A stretch of 64,000 bases of DNA from Fennellomyces sp. T-0311 (Eukaryota > Mucoromycota > Mucoromycetes > Mucorales > Lichtheimiaceae): positions 186,001 to 250,000 of the forward strand of contig JALLLT010000009.1 of assembly GCA_025266875.1 (NCBI GenBank), read 5' to 3'. How positions within the stretch are numbered: the first letter of the stretch is position 1; every line of letters begins with the position of its first letter. Below, piece by piece: positions 11,482 to 23,789 of this stretch. A program made the position numbers and the translations under genes. Under the pieces are notes generated by a model, which made no database searches, was not told the origin of the DNA, and worked only from the letters and a program-made list of their open reading frames with translations.

Positions 11482-11765
11482 GAAATAAGGGCATCGCCGG
11501 GTGTTTTGTGTTGAGATAACTTCGTCATCCTCAGTAAGCGTATTGACTATCGATTCTAATATAATTATAGTTGCATTAGATATGCATAAGTAGCCATATA
11601 ATATCAGTAGTCTTACCATCCTTGGCCAAAAGTACCCCTTCCTTAGTCTCGTATATGAAATTGAGAGACTTTTTATATCCACATAGAAGTACAGCATGAA
11701 GGATATCTCTGATGTAGTCATGAAAGTCAACCTGCATAGTACTGGTATACTTGCAATCTACATAT
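11482..11765 (-). pseudogene. Coding-like relic beside the Tc1 insertion
   Basis: On the minus strand about 11,720-11,620 an exon-like frame reads DYIRDILHAVLLCGYKKS then LNFIYETKEGVLLAKDG, followed by a GTAAG donor-like site. Downstream frames break within 100 bp, close to the transposon. I do not recognise the family. It may be an old gene or transposon fragment; it may belong with the fragments at 12,275-13,345. Confidence 0.25.
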
Positions 11766-12274
11766 GGGCATATCTAAGGGTGCTTCTATCTTGCACCTGA
11801 AAGAGAAAAAGTTAAGTACTGCAGCAGTTCCTTATGCTGTTCTTCTTTGCTAATGCAATACGGGGTAAATTTTCCATAGCGCTTGAGTGCGTTCCGGGAC
11901 TCCTCTATTAGGCTATCGTTAGATCGCATAATGCATGAAAAATGCTTATAAGTACCGTCAAAATTGATCTCTTTTCATCAGCCCTGTAATTTGCAAAATT
12001 CGTATGGATAGACAAAAGCTATTTAAATATACATAACGTCCTGCTGAAAAACATGCATTTAGACTTTAACCGCCGATAGCTTGGCGAGTTCACATATTCT
12101 TTTCATGAAGCAAAAAGCACTTTTAAGCTGAAAGTGTTTATCCTTGCGCCATGTTGAATTTTCGATGTGTTGGTTTAAACTTATACGCCATGTTGAAACA
12201 TCTATTTTTTTTTCCAAGAACGGAACCCAAACCTTTAAAGATTCCTCACATCAATCTTCTTTATCCTGTCGACG

Positions 12275-13345
12275 TTACTCCACCGTTTTCTTCCAAAGCG
12301 AAATAAGATCATTACTTTTATCTTTAGAGTAATGGTTGTATATCTGACGGGAAATTTCTGCTTTAGTGCAATTGGAGATGCGATTAGATGCAACTTTCTG
12401 CTTCACAGTTCCCCGAAATTCTTTGATTAACTGCAACTCGCGGTGGTATGATAGGGCCTTTTCAATCTCATAGCCATATTTTCTAGCAATATTGTGCGTT
12501 TCAAATATTTTTGAATGCTCCATTCTCAAACGGTCCAAATTTTCTAGGAGTTGCTTCTTGGATTTTTTTGTTTCGAATGTTCCCCCATCCTGATGTACCA
12601 GTCGCGAGTTTCCTGACTATTGCTTGACTGCTGGTATGGGATCATTATGTTAAGCTGATAATCTTTTTTGCTGTCGTTCCTCTAATACCGAGAATGTCAT
12701 GTACCGCCTTCCGCCAAGGGATGTGGTTGACAAAGTTCCCCAGTTCGCACTGCTCGATCAAAAACATGCATATACGAATAAACGTGGTCCACTCATTCCT
12801 TGTATTTGTAGATTGGGGGAGTTCTAATGGGAATGAGTCGATGGTGGATGGTAAAGTATATGTCAAACGAAAGCGCGCCGTGTCAGGAACACGAAAATTG
12901 TAGCCTCATAAATGTACCATATCACCTAAGGAACTTGACATTAATAAGTACTTTTTCATCATTCTTGCTTCTTGGAGGGACTTTATTAGTATTTCAATTC
13001 ATAATTTCCAGAAATCATACTCACGAATAGATATCTGTTTCGATACCATCGGTTTTGGTATCATCATTAATGCATTCTCTCTTTACTGTTTTTACTAAAA
13101 TATACCTTTGTCCAACCTGGCCCAAGGTCTATCCCGGTAATCCTTGATAGCTTCCCATCTGTATAATGATTTACTATCCTTCTCGGATTGTTTCGGTCTC
13201 TTTATGTCGCCCACCACTTGCCTCGGGATCTTCAACAGGGTCTTGCTTTGCTGTTTTGACGCGGGTATTCTTGTGCCAGTAGTGCTCTTTAATATATACC
13301 TTGGCGAGCTATGGGTTTCATAGTAGGCACTTTGACAGATCATTG
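12275..13345 (-). pseudogene. Decayed or multi-exon unknown gene
   Basis: Three minus-strand frames lie in a row with protein-like composition: around 13,340-13,095 (basic, Ser/Lys-rich, ends RWEAIKDYRDRPWARLDKG), 12,866-12,645 (EWTTFIRICMFLIEQCELG..IPWRKAVHDILGI) and 12,590-12,275 (helical: FETHNIARKYGYEIEKALSY to LISLWKKTVE). I could not join them with confident splice sites, and stops occur between and upstream. Either a fast-evolving gene divergent from NSE3 or a relic. Family not recognised. Confidence 0.3.
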
Positions 13346-13665
13346 TTTTGCTTCTTGGTCGGCTTCTTCCAAAGGCTCTTGTTTAGACTGGCCCAATCCT
13401 CTTGTTGGTATTTTAACGCGTTCGACAGGATCGCTCTCGACTAAAGTTGCGATCGTTTACGGCAATAAAGTGTCGAATGAAAGCAAGCCTTACTTGGAGC
13501 AGGCATCCCATGTGAGGCGGATTCCATAGCAACGGCCTTGGATGCTTTAGTTCATAAGTGCTGAGAAAAGCGAAGCATCATTTAGAGCAACAATGCATAC
13601 GTTTTTTTTTTGGTATTGCTACCAAAGATCTACTGATTAATTGCAAGTGGAGACTGTGGAAAAGA

Positions 13666-14888
13666 ATGAGTTCGTTGCACGCACCACCGCGTACAGCTGT
13701 CGGACAGTCAACGAGTGTTTCCAGACTGTTTGGACCTGACACTACGCAAATATGGCAAGTGATAACCTCTTTACCTGTAATGAAACAGCTAATGATTGTT
13801 ACAACAGAGCCAAAAACGTACCAGAAGAATCAGGGATGACAGTGACGATGACTATCGAGCAGGCAGTTCAAGTCAACGGATAAAAACAGATCCAACAACA
13901 ACCAACTGGGATGCCGATGTATGCCGAAAAAAGACGATTGCATTGTCAATCGTCGCGTTTGCACACTTTTTTATTGACAGTTGGGAACTAGGCATTTCAG
14001 CGAAAAGTCAATGACACGGTTCGATACGCGCTTGCGTGTGAATACAAACGCACCCCCATACGACGTGACGAAGTCAACAAAAAGAGTACGTACTGATTGC
14101 ACTCCGTGTTCACTAATGCCAAGCTCACCATTGTCTAGTTTTACAAGAGCGATCACGCGACTTTAATCGAGTTCAACAAGCAGCCAATCGCAAACTACAG
14201 CATTTATTTGGCCTTGAAATGGTTGATCTACTTCCTAAGGAGAAGCCTTCACTGGATAAAAGTAAGAGTTATTTCCATGGTTTCCTTGTTACTAAGTAAA
14301 CATATAGATAAAAGCACGACAAAGCCAACATCAACAATCAAATCGTACATTCTTTGCAATACGCTCTCGAATGAGGTGCGAACACCTGAGCTAATCCATC
14401 GCTCGGACGAAGAATACCACAACACTGGCCTCTTGTATGTCATTCTGTCATTGATCTTTACGAACGAACAAATCATGTCAGAAAGTATGTGTCTTTTCAA
14501 TCGATGTGGCATAGGGTAAACTAATAAGATATGCATTAGTGGATCTGACGGAGCATTTGGATCGGTTGGGAGTTACTGATGAGTCAAGAGCTTTCGGTGA
14601 TCGTGAAAAAGTTCTGGATTCCTTCGTAAAACAAAACTACTTGACGCGAGACAAAGTAGCAGGTGATCAGCAGAATGAAACGACACGAGAATACTATTGG
14701 GGTCCACGTGCTCGCGCCGAGATCACCGATGAGGATATCATTGGTTTTATTACCTCGGTATGTCATTTTAATGACCGTGATAACAGATTGACTAATGTTT
14801 TTTTTGTGATTAGGTGTATGGATCGGATACCAACGAGGAATCCATGAAGGATAACATTCTCAAGGCGGCTGGGTTTGACATGCGATAA
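13666..14888 (+). CDS. NSE3: Nse3, MAGE-domain subunit of the SMC5/6 complex
   Basis: Subunit of the SMC5-SMC6 DNA-repair complex that binds DNA and the Nse1/Nse4 subunits. Exons traced: 13666-13758, 13808-13918, 13992-14085, 14139 onward, with three further joins. The N-terminus is disordered and acidic (RRIRDDSDDDYRAGSSS). The MAGE winged-helix pair follows: VRYALACEYKRTPIRRDEVN, DFNRVQQAANRKLQHLFGLE, then GLLYVILSLIFTNEQIMSE, LTEHLDRLGV, VLDSFVKQNYLTRDKV, and the signature YYWGPRARAEI. The choice of acceptor 13991 (ctag) over the better-looking 13980 (gacag) is forced by frame: only it gives the conserved ACEYKRTPIRR strand. The first intron (gtgataac..acaacag, 49 nt) is also set by frame. 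Length about 310 residues, normal for fungal Nse3. Confidence 0.9.
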
Positions 14889-16475
14889 GTGTTTTTTTAT
14901 CGTCAACAAGTGTATAGCGCTATTGAGAAACACCTAATATGTAAAATATAACTACAATGGAAACAACCCACGACTGTGGCGCGAATAAAGTGTATATGTC
15001 TGACCAGCAAACCGCGTACGTTCCACTCGTCTATTCAACAAATGAGTTGTATCTCGTTAGATCGGCCGAAGAAGGCCTCTGTCTACCATCTATTTTATAC
15101 CTATGCACGATTCCAGTTACGAGAACATATCAAAACCTTTAGTTTTCGGATAAGTGAAATATCCCTCTTCTGAGTTGTCATTGCACATTTGGTTTGCATG
15201 TTTAACTCTGTTCATTCGATGGTATGATATAGTCAGAGCAACTGCTGATACTTATAAAAGCAAGCAACGATTCAAACAGGGACGGTCACTCTTCTGCATG
15301 TATATTATTACCAGGTTCCCTCTCCATGTGGTACCTGCCACCTAGATTCGACTAGTAGACAATTGAAAAACCCAGTATAAACTTACGGTACTTAAAATAT
15401 ATTTTTGGTAATAGTATAGCTATCTTTAGTATACATCACCATTAATATCAACTGCAATCCAAACTGTTGTGCTTTTTATCAGTAATGCATGTACTTGATT
15501 AGACCACATAAACTTCTGTACTATTTCGTTAGTAGCTTATGTTGCACAATAATTCCGTATAAAGTATCGTAATGTATAGTGGGATCCTCTGCTAAATCGG
15601 AGAAATTAGCCGAACTTTGAACTCTTGTTTTTCAATCTTTTTTTTTTGCTTAATAAGAAGTAAACACACTCCTCAGAGCTGTTCTTTAAATACTCTCTAT
15701 AATTCTATGAAGTAAAACAGTTGGTTTTATATGATAAAAAATAGGAATAATGGAACGAATATGGCCTAAAATAGTCGAGTCTAGATGGTGGACACCATAG
15801 TTGCTTTGTGATCACCCAATAGTTTGGCGTATGAAAGGAGTGGGTATGTAAGCTATGAAAATATGCGGGGTGTTGGGGTACTGCAGTATGTACTGGTTGG
15901 ATCATGGTGATATGTAATGCATATATAGGCACTTCCGCTACTACCAGCAAACAGGAGCAACATAAATCAATAGGGTACTCTTTCCAAACAAAAGCACATG
16001 AGCAGTAATGATATCGGAGAAGAAGCTGTACTATGATATAACGGTAGGAGAAAGAGGAGAAAGAGGAGAGATTGAAGCTTTGGAAAGGAACGTTGGCCAA
16101 AAGCCATCATGAAGATAATAGTGGTACATTACGTAAAAGTCGAGTTGTGAAGAACGAAGTAGCTAAGGAGCGGGCATAAAGTGATGATAAATGTTGTTGT
16201 AAAAGGAGAAGGGGATGCATGGCAAGTTTCTGGTTCTTTTGCGTCATGCCGATGACTTCTCCTTTGGCTGGCGAGAAGCGGACGAATTCCTCATTTTCGG
16301 TAACTGCCGCAACTTGATCCATCGCTTGAGTGCTTGCTTGACACGGTGCAAGGGTGGGAAACAGGATGCATCTATTTTTGGTTCGATGCCGCTTCTATTG
16401 GGGGACAAATAGAGCGAAAAGAGGGAGGCACGAAGATTTCGTAAGTAAAGGAGTTGCGATCATATAGTCTGTGAT
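14889..16475. other. Intergenic stretch without recognisable gene
   Basis: About 1.6 kb between the convergent ends of NSE3 and hexokinase. AT-rich in its first half; the second half has several minus-strand frames of up to 130 codons without family motifs and with biased composition (Tyr/Ser/His-rich), which I read as chance. Confidence 0.4.
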
Positions 16476-16482
16476 ATGGATT

Positions 16483-18616
16483 TTACCGGCTATCGTCAAA
16501 ACTGTATAACATGGCTACGAGTGCTCCACCAATGCTTCCACCGTCCCGTGCCACACTTATTCTGATACGTTGAGAAATGGCATCACCAAACCATGTGCGC
16601 AATGCTATTTCAATTCGCTCCGGCATGCGCGGATACTTTTCAAATGTAGATCCATTGACGCCGATAATGATTGGTTGATCCGATGATTTGATAACGTCTT
16701 GCCGCTCTATGATTGCCGCAATTCCTGCTGCAGCAAGACTAGCGGCGCGTGATGAAACTATGTGGCATATGCGACAGAGGCGTTCCATATCACCGATCGT
16801 TGGCACGTAATTGTTTATGCAATCAGATTCGAGCCATTCACCAAATCTAGTTAGCCTGTGTTCGTCTGTTTCCATTCTGTAGTAAATAATGAGATGATCT
16901 CAGTGGTCAATGTGATTAGCTACTGATCTAAAAATTGCACTTACTTTTCCAGATCACTTATAACTGCAGTAGTTAATGACCAGGGACGCCTTAATCGTTC
17001 GGGAATGTTCCCATTAAAGAGATACTGGTGCTCGCTTATTAATTCCACGGCAATTAATCGGACCAGTTCTCCAAGGTATGCACCGGACATCATCTTTTCG
17101 TATGGTTGAAATCCTGGTTGCGAATGGCTTACATCAAGTGCCTTGTCAAATCGCGTGAGCGGCAAGTAGTCTGTATTACCAAAGACATCGATTTCTGTAT
17201 TGACAAGCATAAAATTTTGATGCGGCTGATCCGCATGATCAGGTGCCACTGATGATGTTAACTTGACGATACGCGACTTTTTTTCAGGATAGGCAGCATT
17301 AACTCCAGTGCCGTGGATAAAGCCAACACACGCTCCTGGGTTACTGTAAGCATGTGCTACGAGTGTTCCGACCGTATCGTTGAGTAAGGCTGTGACCGTA
17401 ACGTTGATGCCCTAATTTACAAAATTGGTGAATTAGCCTTATTGCGGCTACAGACGACAATAATGCATGTAGCGTGTCATTCTTATTGTGGGTGGGTGCG
17501 CGCGCGCAGTATCTAGGGAGTAAAGAGGGGAAATACGAAAAGTTGTCTGCGAAAGTAAGAAAGCAATAAGACAATCCTAGGGAGAATTCGGGCTGAAAGG
17601 AGGGGAGAGAGGAACTGGTGTGCAAGTTGTCGGAATCCCAGATGGATCGCCCATGTACGATCACAGAACATCCATGGCGCACGAGCGCATGCACATGCAT
17701 GCAAGCGAGTACTCAGCATAATGTGATAAAGCCAAATAAAGAAGAGGAAACGAAAACTGACACATGGAAATAACTCACCTTTCGTTTGAAAGCATCATGA
17801 AACAAACTTGTTAAGTCTTGACCGTCCATGTTTTCGAGAGTAAATCCTTTGCCCATACGTAAGATTTTTCCTTCACAGATACCAGTTTGGCTATGAAGAA
17901 TTGAAGTCGATTAGTATCACTGTCAACAAGAAAAGGGTTAAGTTTTTTCTTTTCCCCATCCCACTACTGCAACTCCTGGTTTCGTGTTTGCATGTAGAAT
18001 GACGATATGTGTGGTAAATGTATTCCGATTTTGGTGAGTCGCTATTTCCTCCCTCGCCCCCCTACCTTCCGCCCGCCCACACAACCACGCACATCGGGAT
18101 TTGTTGTTGATATTATCATCGATCATCTTGTTTCAGTTCGATGCCCTTTACTTACTCTAGCGGAAAACTCCAGCAAACGCCCATTGACATTGATTGCTCG
18201 TCCTTGTTATCGTTTTGATGGGAAGATGTGTTGTCCAAAAGCTCGTTTACTGCATCAGCAATCCAATCGAAAAAATCGGTCGATGATCCGGTTCGAAGTG
18301 CATCAGAAACTGTGCGGCGTACTTCGGTCACGACATTCACTTGGCCATTGCCCAACAGGTTGACTGCAGATACGCGCAGGTTGCTTCCGCCCAAATCAAG
18401 AGCCAAAAAGGTGCCTGTTTCTTGCCCCGTCGGCAGCCGAGTGACAAAGGAAGGTATCATCGTGGGTAATCCTGATGCTGATGTGCTATTGAGTCCGTGC
18501 TCACATTCTGCTTTAAATCCTTCGACGATAGCTTTAAACTTGTCAGCACTTATGTTGAATTCGTCTGCAATGGTTGAGAGTGGATCGATGTCACCGTTTC
18601 TGCTATTATTCTCCAT
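16483..18616 (-). CDS. Hexokinase, divergent
   Basis: Phosphorylates a hexose with ATP at the entry to glycolysis. Four introns at most; exons traced: 18616-18156, 17890-17779, 17412 to about 16,945, and 16,877-16,483. Motifs in order: TFLALDLGGSNLRV (phosphate-1 loop), a CWSFPLDQTGICEG stretch, LLNDTVGTLVAHAY with the catalytic Asp, GFIHGTGVNAAY, FEKMMSGAYLG-like (YEKMMSGAYLGELVR), IIGVNGSTFEKYP, and ARDGGSIGGALVAML near the C-terminus. Divergence: the INTEWG(A/S)F sugar-site segment reads VNTEIDVFGN, so Glu is kept but the usual Trp-Gly is lost, and the FSFP motif reads WSFP. It could be a low-activity or regulatory paralogue. One intron (17413-17778) is 366 nt, long for this genome. Confidence 0.9.
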
Positions 18617-20463
18617 ATTGCGATCTAGAAAAATAAAGTAGAAAGAGAAAAAAGCTGAGCAATGTCTACTGGAACGATCCAAGATCCCTATTTTTTATTG
18701 CTTTACCGCAAACCTTAGGTAAGCAAAGTAAGTTTAAGGGGGAAAAGACAATTCCACTTTTGAGATGTCGCATGCCAGAAAGCGCGGCGTTATCGAAGTG
18801 ACAATCAAGCTCGGTGAACATCAGCAGGTAATAGAACGACGAGATCGAGTCATGTGTGCTACAGCCAATTTTTTCACAGTAGTACACAAAGACCCTGAAA
18901 ACCCGTCTATTACCCTTATCAAGTTCTCGGTACTACACACAACAGCTCGTTTTATTTAATTGGTGCTGGAAGAAGTATGGCGTAAAAGTTTCTTTGTTGG
19001 GTAACAACGGGGTGGGAATATTTGAGCTGTTCGAGTTACAAAAGAGACTGAGCTAAAAAGTTCGGTTCCTTTACAGCAAGAAGTCTATAGCTTAGTAGTG
19101 CAAAGCTCACTCCGCGATTGCTTAACATGAAAGCCAATAAAGTTCAATTGTCCATCTTACGTATGTAGTGTAACTATCTTGATTGACAGAAGGGAAGAAA
19201 AAGTAGCTTGTGAATAAAGCAGAAAATGTAATCAGACTAACGTATATGTAGTAAGACAGCGCGAGAATGAGAAGATTTGAGTTTCTCGTCGACAGCAGCA
19301 TATACATAATTAGTCATCCAGAAAGCATTGTTGATAACAAAATCCGAAAAATACTGCCATTCGTAGTATTCTACGATATTACCGTAACCTGTATAGCCTC
19401 TTTTTTGATGCCTTGTCTGTTTCTGTCTTTTCCATTGTGTCTTGTGCCACACGTACATACGTTTAATCAAACAATGGGAGCTGCCTAATGAGAATTATGT
19501 GCTTCTAGGCTACTGAAGTTAAGCAAGCTCAGTGCTTCTTCATGTTTTAGATCCTTTGGTCAGATCCTCGGCTGCGTCCTATGCTTTATCTCAAAATGGA
19601 GGAAGAAGCTCACATGAATCGTACTGTGATACAATGTGACAATCTGGCACATCAAAACTAGGCTCTGTTCTGCCTATAGAAGTTGCCTTATCCAAGGTAC
19701 AGAGCGAACTTTAACTGGATAGGCTACTTTGTAAAGGAATGACTTCATTGTAGTTATCCTGGGAAGTTACAACAGCAGGAGATATCTCATCCTATGAATT
19801 TCGCAAGTGCTTTCCTGGGATTGGGATTACATGCATGGTTAGTATCGTTAGCAATAAATAACTTTGCACCATACAATTTGGTAGCGATAACGGGACTAAT
19901 CTGCGCCGGAAGCAACTTTAAGCTTTATGCGGCTCAGTAGTTTAGCCGGAAAAAGTATTCTTGATAGTCAGATCAGGTTTTGCAAGATAAAATCCATATT
20001 CGAGTACAGACCTACAGGCGATCTTCAGCATTTATGGCACCATGTGCCTATACATATAGCCGCGATCGACGGTACCTTATTTTTCATTACTCTCGGAGAT
20101 TAGTTTTCCCAGTGGGTATTCAGAAAAGCAGATTTAATAGCAATGAATCAGTTACCACGTTGCATTCACGATGTTAGACGGGGAATCGCGTACTCGAAAC
20201 GGCGGGACCCGCCGGTACCAAAGTTCATCAACGTTACCCCGTGTATCACAGCGATAGGCCCTTAGACCCTGAGAAGGCCTGAATTTGCGGATGATTTCCC
20301 ATTCAATCCAGGTATAATTCTGATTGTATTACCAGAAGAGATTGTATTTACTTGTGTCAAACAAGTGGTGCAAGGAATATGAAACTATTTGTGTGTAGAT
20401 GGGGATGCATTTTCTGTCACAGACAAAAAAAAATAGATGATCTTCTTGTGAGGAAGAGTGGTA
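18617..20463. other. Intergenic stretch with GC-rich hairpin
   Basis: Promoter side of hexokinase and 3' side of the deaminase gene. A 64-codon plus-strand frame starts at 18,765 (MSHARKRGVIEVTIKLGEHQ) but has no support. A 77-codon minus frame at 19,470-19,237 is Tyr/Trp-rich and unrecognised. A GC-rich palindrome sits at 20,200-20,214 in AT-rich surroundings. Confidence 0.35.
20200..20214. repeat. GC-rich 7-bp palindrome with 1-nt spacer
   Basis: CGGCGGG A CCCGCCG: the arms are exact reverse complements. CGG/CCG half-sites resemble zinc-cluster binding sites, but it lies about 250 bp beyond the 3' end of the deaminase gene, not in an obvious promoter. Confidence 0.7.
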
Positions 20464-21673
20464 TTAATCAAACGGACCATGCATAGCCAGATGCTCGCCC
20501 GCCATGTTACTTTTTAGTTGCTTGATGCCACCTGGAAGAGGAACGTGTGAGAAGAACCCAATACCGAGCCGCGCTACAATGCTTACCTTGCAAGGAGATA
20601 TTCTCGGTGCCGATCAGCGAATGGTGCACATGTTCAATCGACTTGAAATACTTGACAGTCTGAAATTACATCATCATTCCCATGGTTATTCAGTGATCTA
20701 CACTTAGATGATCGTGCTTTTGATTACCTTGACGTGCAACTCCAGTGTTGCATCGTCGTCGCACACGATCAGCCCTTTGGGATGTAGTTGGATTGCGGAC
20801 AAGGTCCACATATGGTTCACACCTTCTTCAATACACTTTCCGAGAGCAATGGCCTATTTAATATGTCCATGTGTGTTTAGCCAAAAAAAAATCACATGAG
20901 TTTAATATAAACTTGTACCTTATGGGCACCGGTGACAATGACGCACACTTCCCGAGCGTCCATTATGGTGGACACACCCACGGTCAGTGCCAACTTTGGT
21001 ACTTTGGCGACGTCTCCGTCGAAAAACCGGGTGTTTGCGATAATGGTTTCGTAGGCCAGCGTCTTGACCCGTGTACGTGAGGTTAAGGACGAACCGGGCT
21101 CGTTAAATGCAATGTGGCCATCTGGGCCGATCCCACTCAGGAACAGCTCGACGCCGCCGAGAATCGCAATCTTGGCTTCGTATCTTCTGCACTCTTCATC
21201 CAGGTCGGGTGCATTTCCGTCGAGCATATGGACGTTCTCGGGCTTGATATTGATATGCATGAATAGGTTGCTCCACATGAAGGAATGGTAGGATTCGGGA
21301 TGCTCCCTGACAAAGAAGAAGAAAATGAGTACGTCTGCCTGTCGATCTCTGAGAGAGGGCTACCTCGGTAATCCAACGTATTCATCCATATTGAACGTCA
21401 CCACGTTCTCGAAGCTGACTTGGCCGTCTCTGTACAACTCGACAAGTTTTTGATAGGTTCCGATGGGCGAGGAGCCGGTTGGGAGGCCGAGCACAAACGG
21501 TCGATCCGGGGTCGGGCTGAACTGGTTTATACGTTCCTTTATGTAGTTGGCTGTTGTGGGAAGGCCAGGGTGAGTGTGTGAGCGCAGGCGCTATGCGGCA
21601 AAAATAAAGCGACGGTGTACTTGCCTACATAGCTTGATACTTCCTCGTAGTCCGCGCGTACGATCAGTCTCAT
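20464..21673 (-). CDS. Glucosamine-6-phosphate deaminase
   Basis: Converts glucosamine-6-phosphate to fructose-6-phosphate and ammonia, linking chitin/GlcNAc breakdown to glycolysis. Six exons. Exon 1 (21673-21625) reads [16 protein letters not shown]; its intron 21624-21551 starts GCAAGT, not GT, and is read as a GC-AG intron because the join G|CC gives the conserved VANYIKERI. Family motifs: [26 protein letters not shown] (catalytic Asp), [29 protein letters not shown] (catalytic Asp, His, Glu), [19 protein letters not shown] and a C-terminal [10 protein letters not shown]. The last intron is set by frame so that the protein ends HLAMHGPFD. All active-site residues are kept; length about 285 residues, as expected. 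Confidence 0.93.
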
Positions 21674-23789
21674 GGAGCGGCAGGTATAAAAAATAAGGAA
21701 AGGAGCAGGGAAGGGAAAAGGTAAAGACAGAGAAGTTGGCGGCTTGCAGACAACGCGAAAGAAGCAGGGAAACTGGTTTAAAAAAAAAGAAAATCGTGAA
21801 CTCTATATTGGGCTTCCTCCAATCAAATCCGAATATCACGAAAAATCAGTCAAGCATGCGGCTGTACCACCCTCTTTCGTTACTCATCACTTTCAATACG
21901 TCAAAATAATTATTGAGGCTACCTCGCCCCTCCTCCCGACAGCATGAGATATGACATAATCATTAAACCGCTGTGTGATGTGGTAAAGCCTCCGCAGCCA
22001 CAAACCTAAAGGAACTGCAGCCGTAAAAAAATATTTTGCTCAAGATCTGACAAGCATTTTGCAATCTTGCCATGGCAGCACACTTTGTGAATCACGATTC
22101 TTTTTCAACAGTGGAAGGTGCTAAATACAGAAGGGGCACCTGGCTAGGTAAATCATGGGCTGCGTAGCAAGGACACTAGTAACACTATCCAGAGGCGTGA
22201 ATTACCTAACATGCGTACAACAGCCTGCTCCGTGCTCGCTGTGTAACATACATAACATCCAAACAACGCAAGTTCCAGCAAAGGTAGCTTGATTTAGGAA
22301 CGCCAACTGTGATCAGAATCACAAAAAGCAGCATATGCTGCTTCGTCAGCCGCCATATGGACAACGAAGGCTACGGAAAAAGTAACATGTAAGCTATTAT
22401 TACCGATCGTGAGAAGCTTATGTCAGAAAAGACACAGAACTGAAACTTGCTGGAGATGAAGCTTGATAGCATCCCAGATATGCGGCGACCACAGGCTGCT
22501 GATCTAATAATTCCCTTCCCAACCTTTCTGATAATATCTAAGCGTCGTTCCATCGTCACAAACCATCAGCTGTTGTTTCTCTTGGCACTAGAGTGTCGAT
22601 CGTTTTACCTTTTTTGTGAGATTCAAGGTTTCATCTCCTACAATCTCCTACATCTTCTACTCCACAAGATAGGCTTTAATGACATGCGGCTTTCCTGAAT
22701 TAGACTGACTCATGTCAGCAAAGTGCGCTTTGTACCCTCATGGGAAGTTTCTGAATGAAAACAGCATACGTTAATTGTTAGACGCTATAAGTTATTATAA
22801 CTAGCGATACCATACTCTTCTTCTAAGTGGTACACAAAGATCATTTCAAGTTCGCATTTTTGTGCGCTTTGCTGAGCTGCATGTGAAGTAGACGCGACTC
22901 TCTTCTCGATATTCTTTTCAACATAATTGCAGCCCTAAATTCACACTTGTACACTTCCCTTTTAACGCATATACCTAATAAAAGAATGTGAAACTTTGTG
23001 TCGTGCTCAATAAACGCTTGGTTATCTTGCATATGTTCCAATAGTCGTTGGAGTATCTTATTAACAAGATCCTCCGAAAGGCCGGTGTTTGGGAATAAGA
23101 TTAAATCAGAACAAAATGTTCTAAGCGGTGTTCAGTGACATTACCCCGCTTTGGTAGAGCGATCCTTTTATCTCTATTCTTATCATAGCTTAACTATGAA
23201 ATAATGGCGACAGAGCCACAGGGTAATAGTGAATCCTGCATACTACTGCTTTTAAGCCTGTTGCGGGCGAATTGACAGGAAGCCTGCATACTGATCCGCG
23301 GAAAAATGTAAGCTAGGTGTTTATAAAGTTGTTGGGCATGAATTATTGTGCTACCTTCGCTAGTATAATAATGTGCCTGTTTATTATTCCCAGCATCGCG
23401 GGATTATGAACAATCAGCACTGAAATTGCCAAATGCGAGGTCAGGCGGCTCTTATGGTCATCGTGGTAACGCACATGAATCCTATAGTTTTTTTTCAGTA
23501 CCATCGAAGTTCTCCATACACCGATATGTATTTGTAGTACACGTGAACAATGAGTAAATGTCAACGAATAAAGCTTTCACATGCAGTGATTAAAAGATTC
23601 TGTTCCCAGGGATACGAATTTATTTTGGTCTTTACACCCGTGTATTTTGGATTACCAAGCTTGCTATGGCCATTCACTTGGTATAGCATGCTAAGCAGTC
23701 AGACATGTAAAGTGGCTTGGTGATTCATATGCTTTTGGACTGGATGTCGATTTTGACACATGAAACCGATATTGTGATACATAGGAGAT
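21674..23789. other. Intergenic stretch without recognisable gene
   Basis: 2.1 kb. The first 300 bp is the promoter side of the deaminase gene. The rest is AT-rich with scattered frames under 85 codons and no family motifs, inverted repeats or long duplications that I can see. Confidence 0.4.

Noticed and set aside
11600..11680. GYFWPRMVR as a retrotransposon integrase H2C2 motif
   Set aside because: Only one short similarity, no His/Cys ligands, and the neighbouring frame reads more like an exon.
15705..16100. 131-codon minus-strand frame
   Set aside because: Low-information Tyr/Ser/His composition, no motifs, non-coding surroundings.
18765..18959. 64-codon plus-strand frame upstream of hexokinase
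   Set aside because: Protein-like first 20 residues but no homology, no splice support and position in a promoter region.
19510..19590. 5S rRNA-like stretch (ctgaagttaagca followed by agtgctt)
   Set aside because: Only the box A-like core matches; the 5' third and the rest of the internal promoter do not, and no T-run terminator follows.
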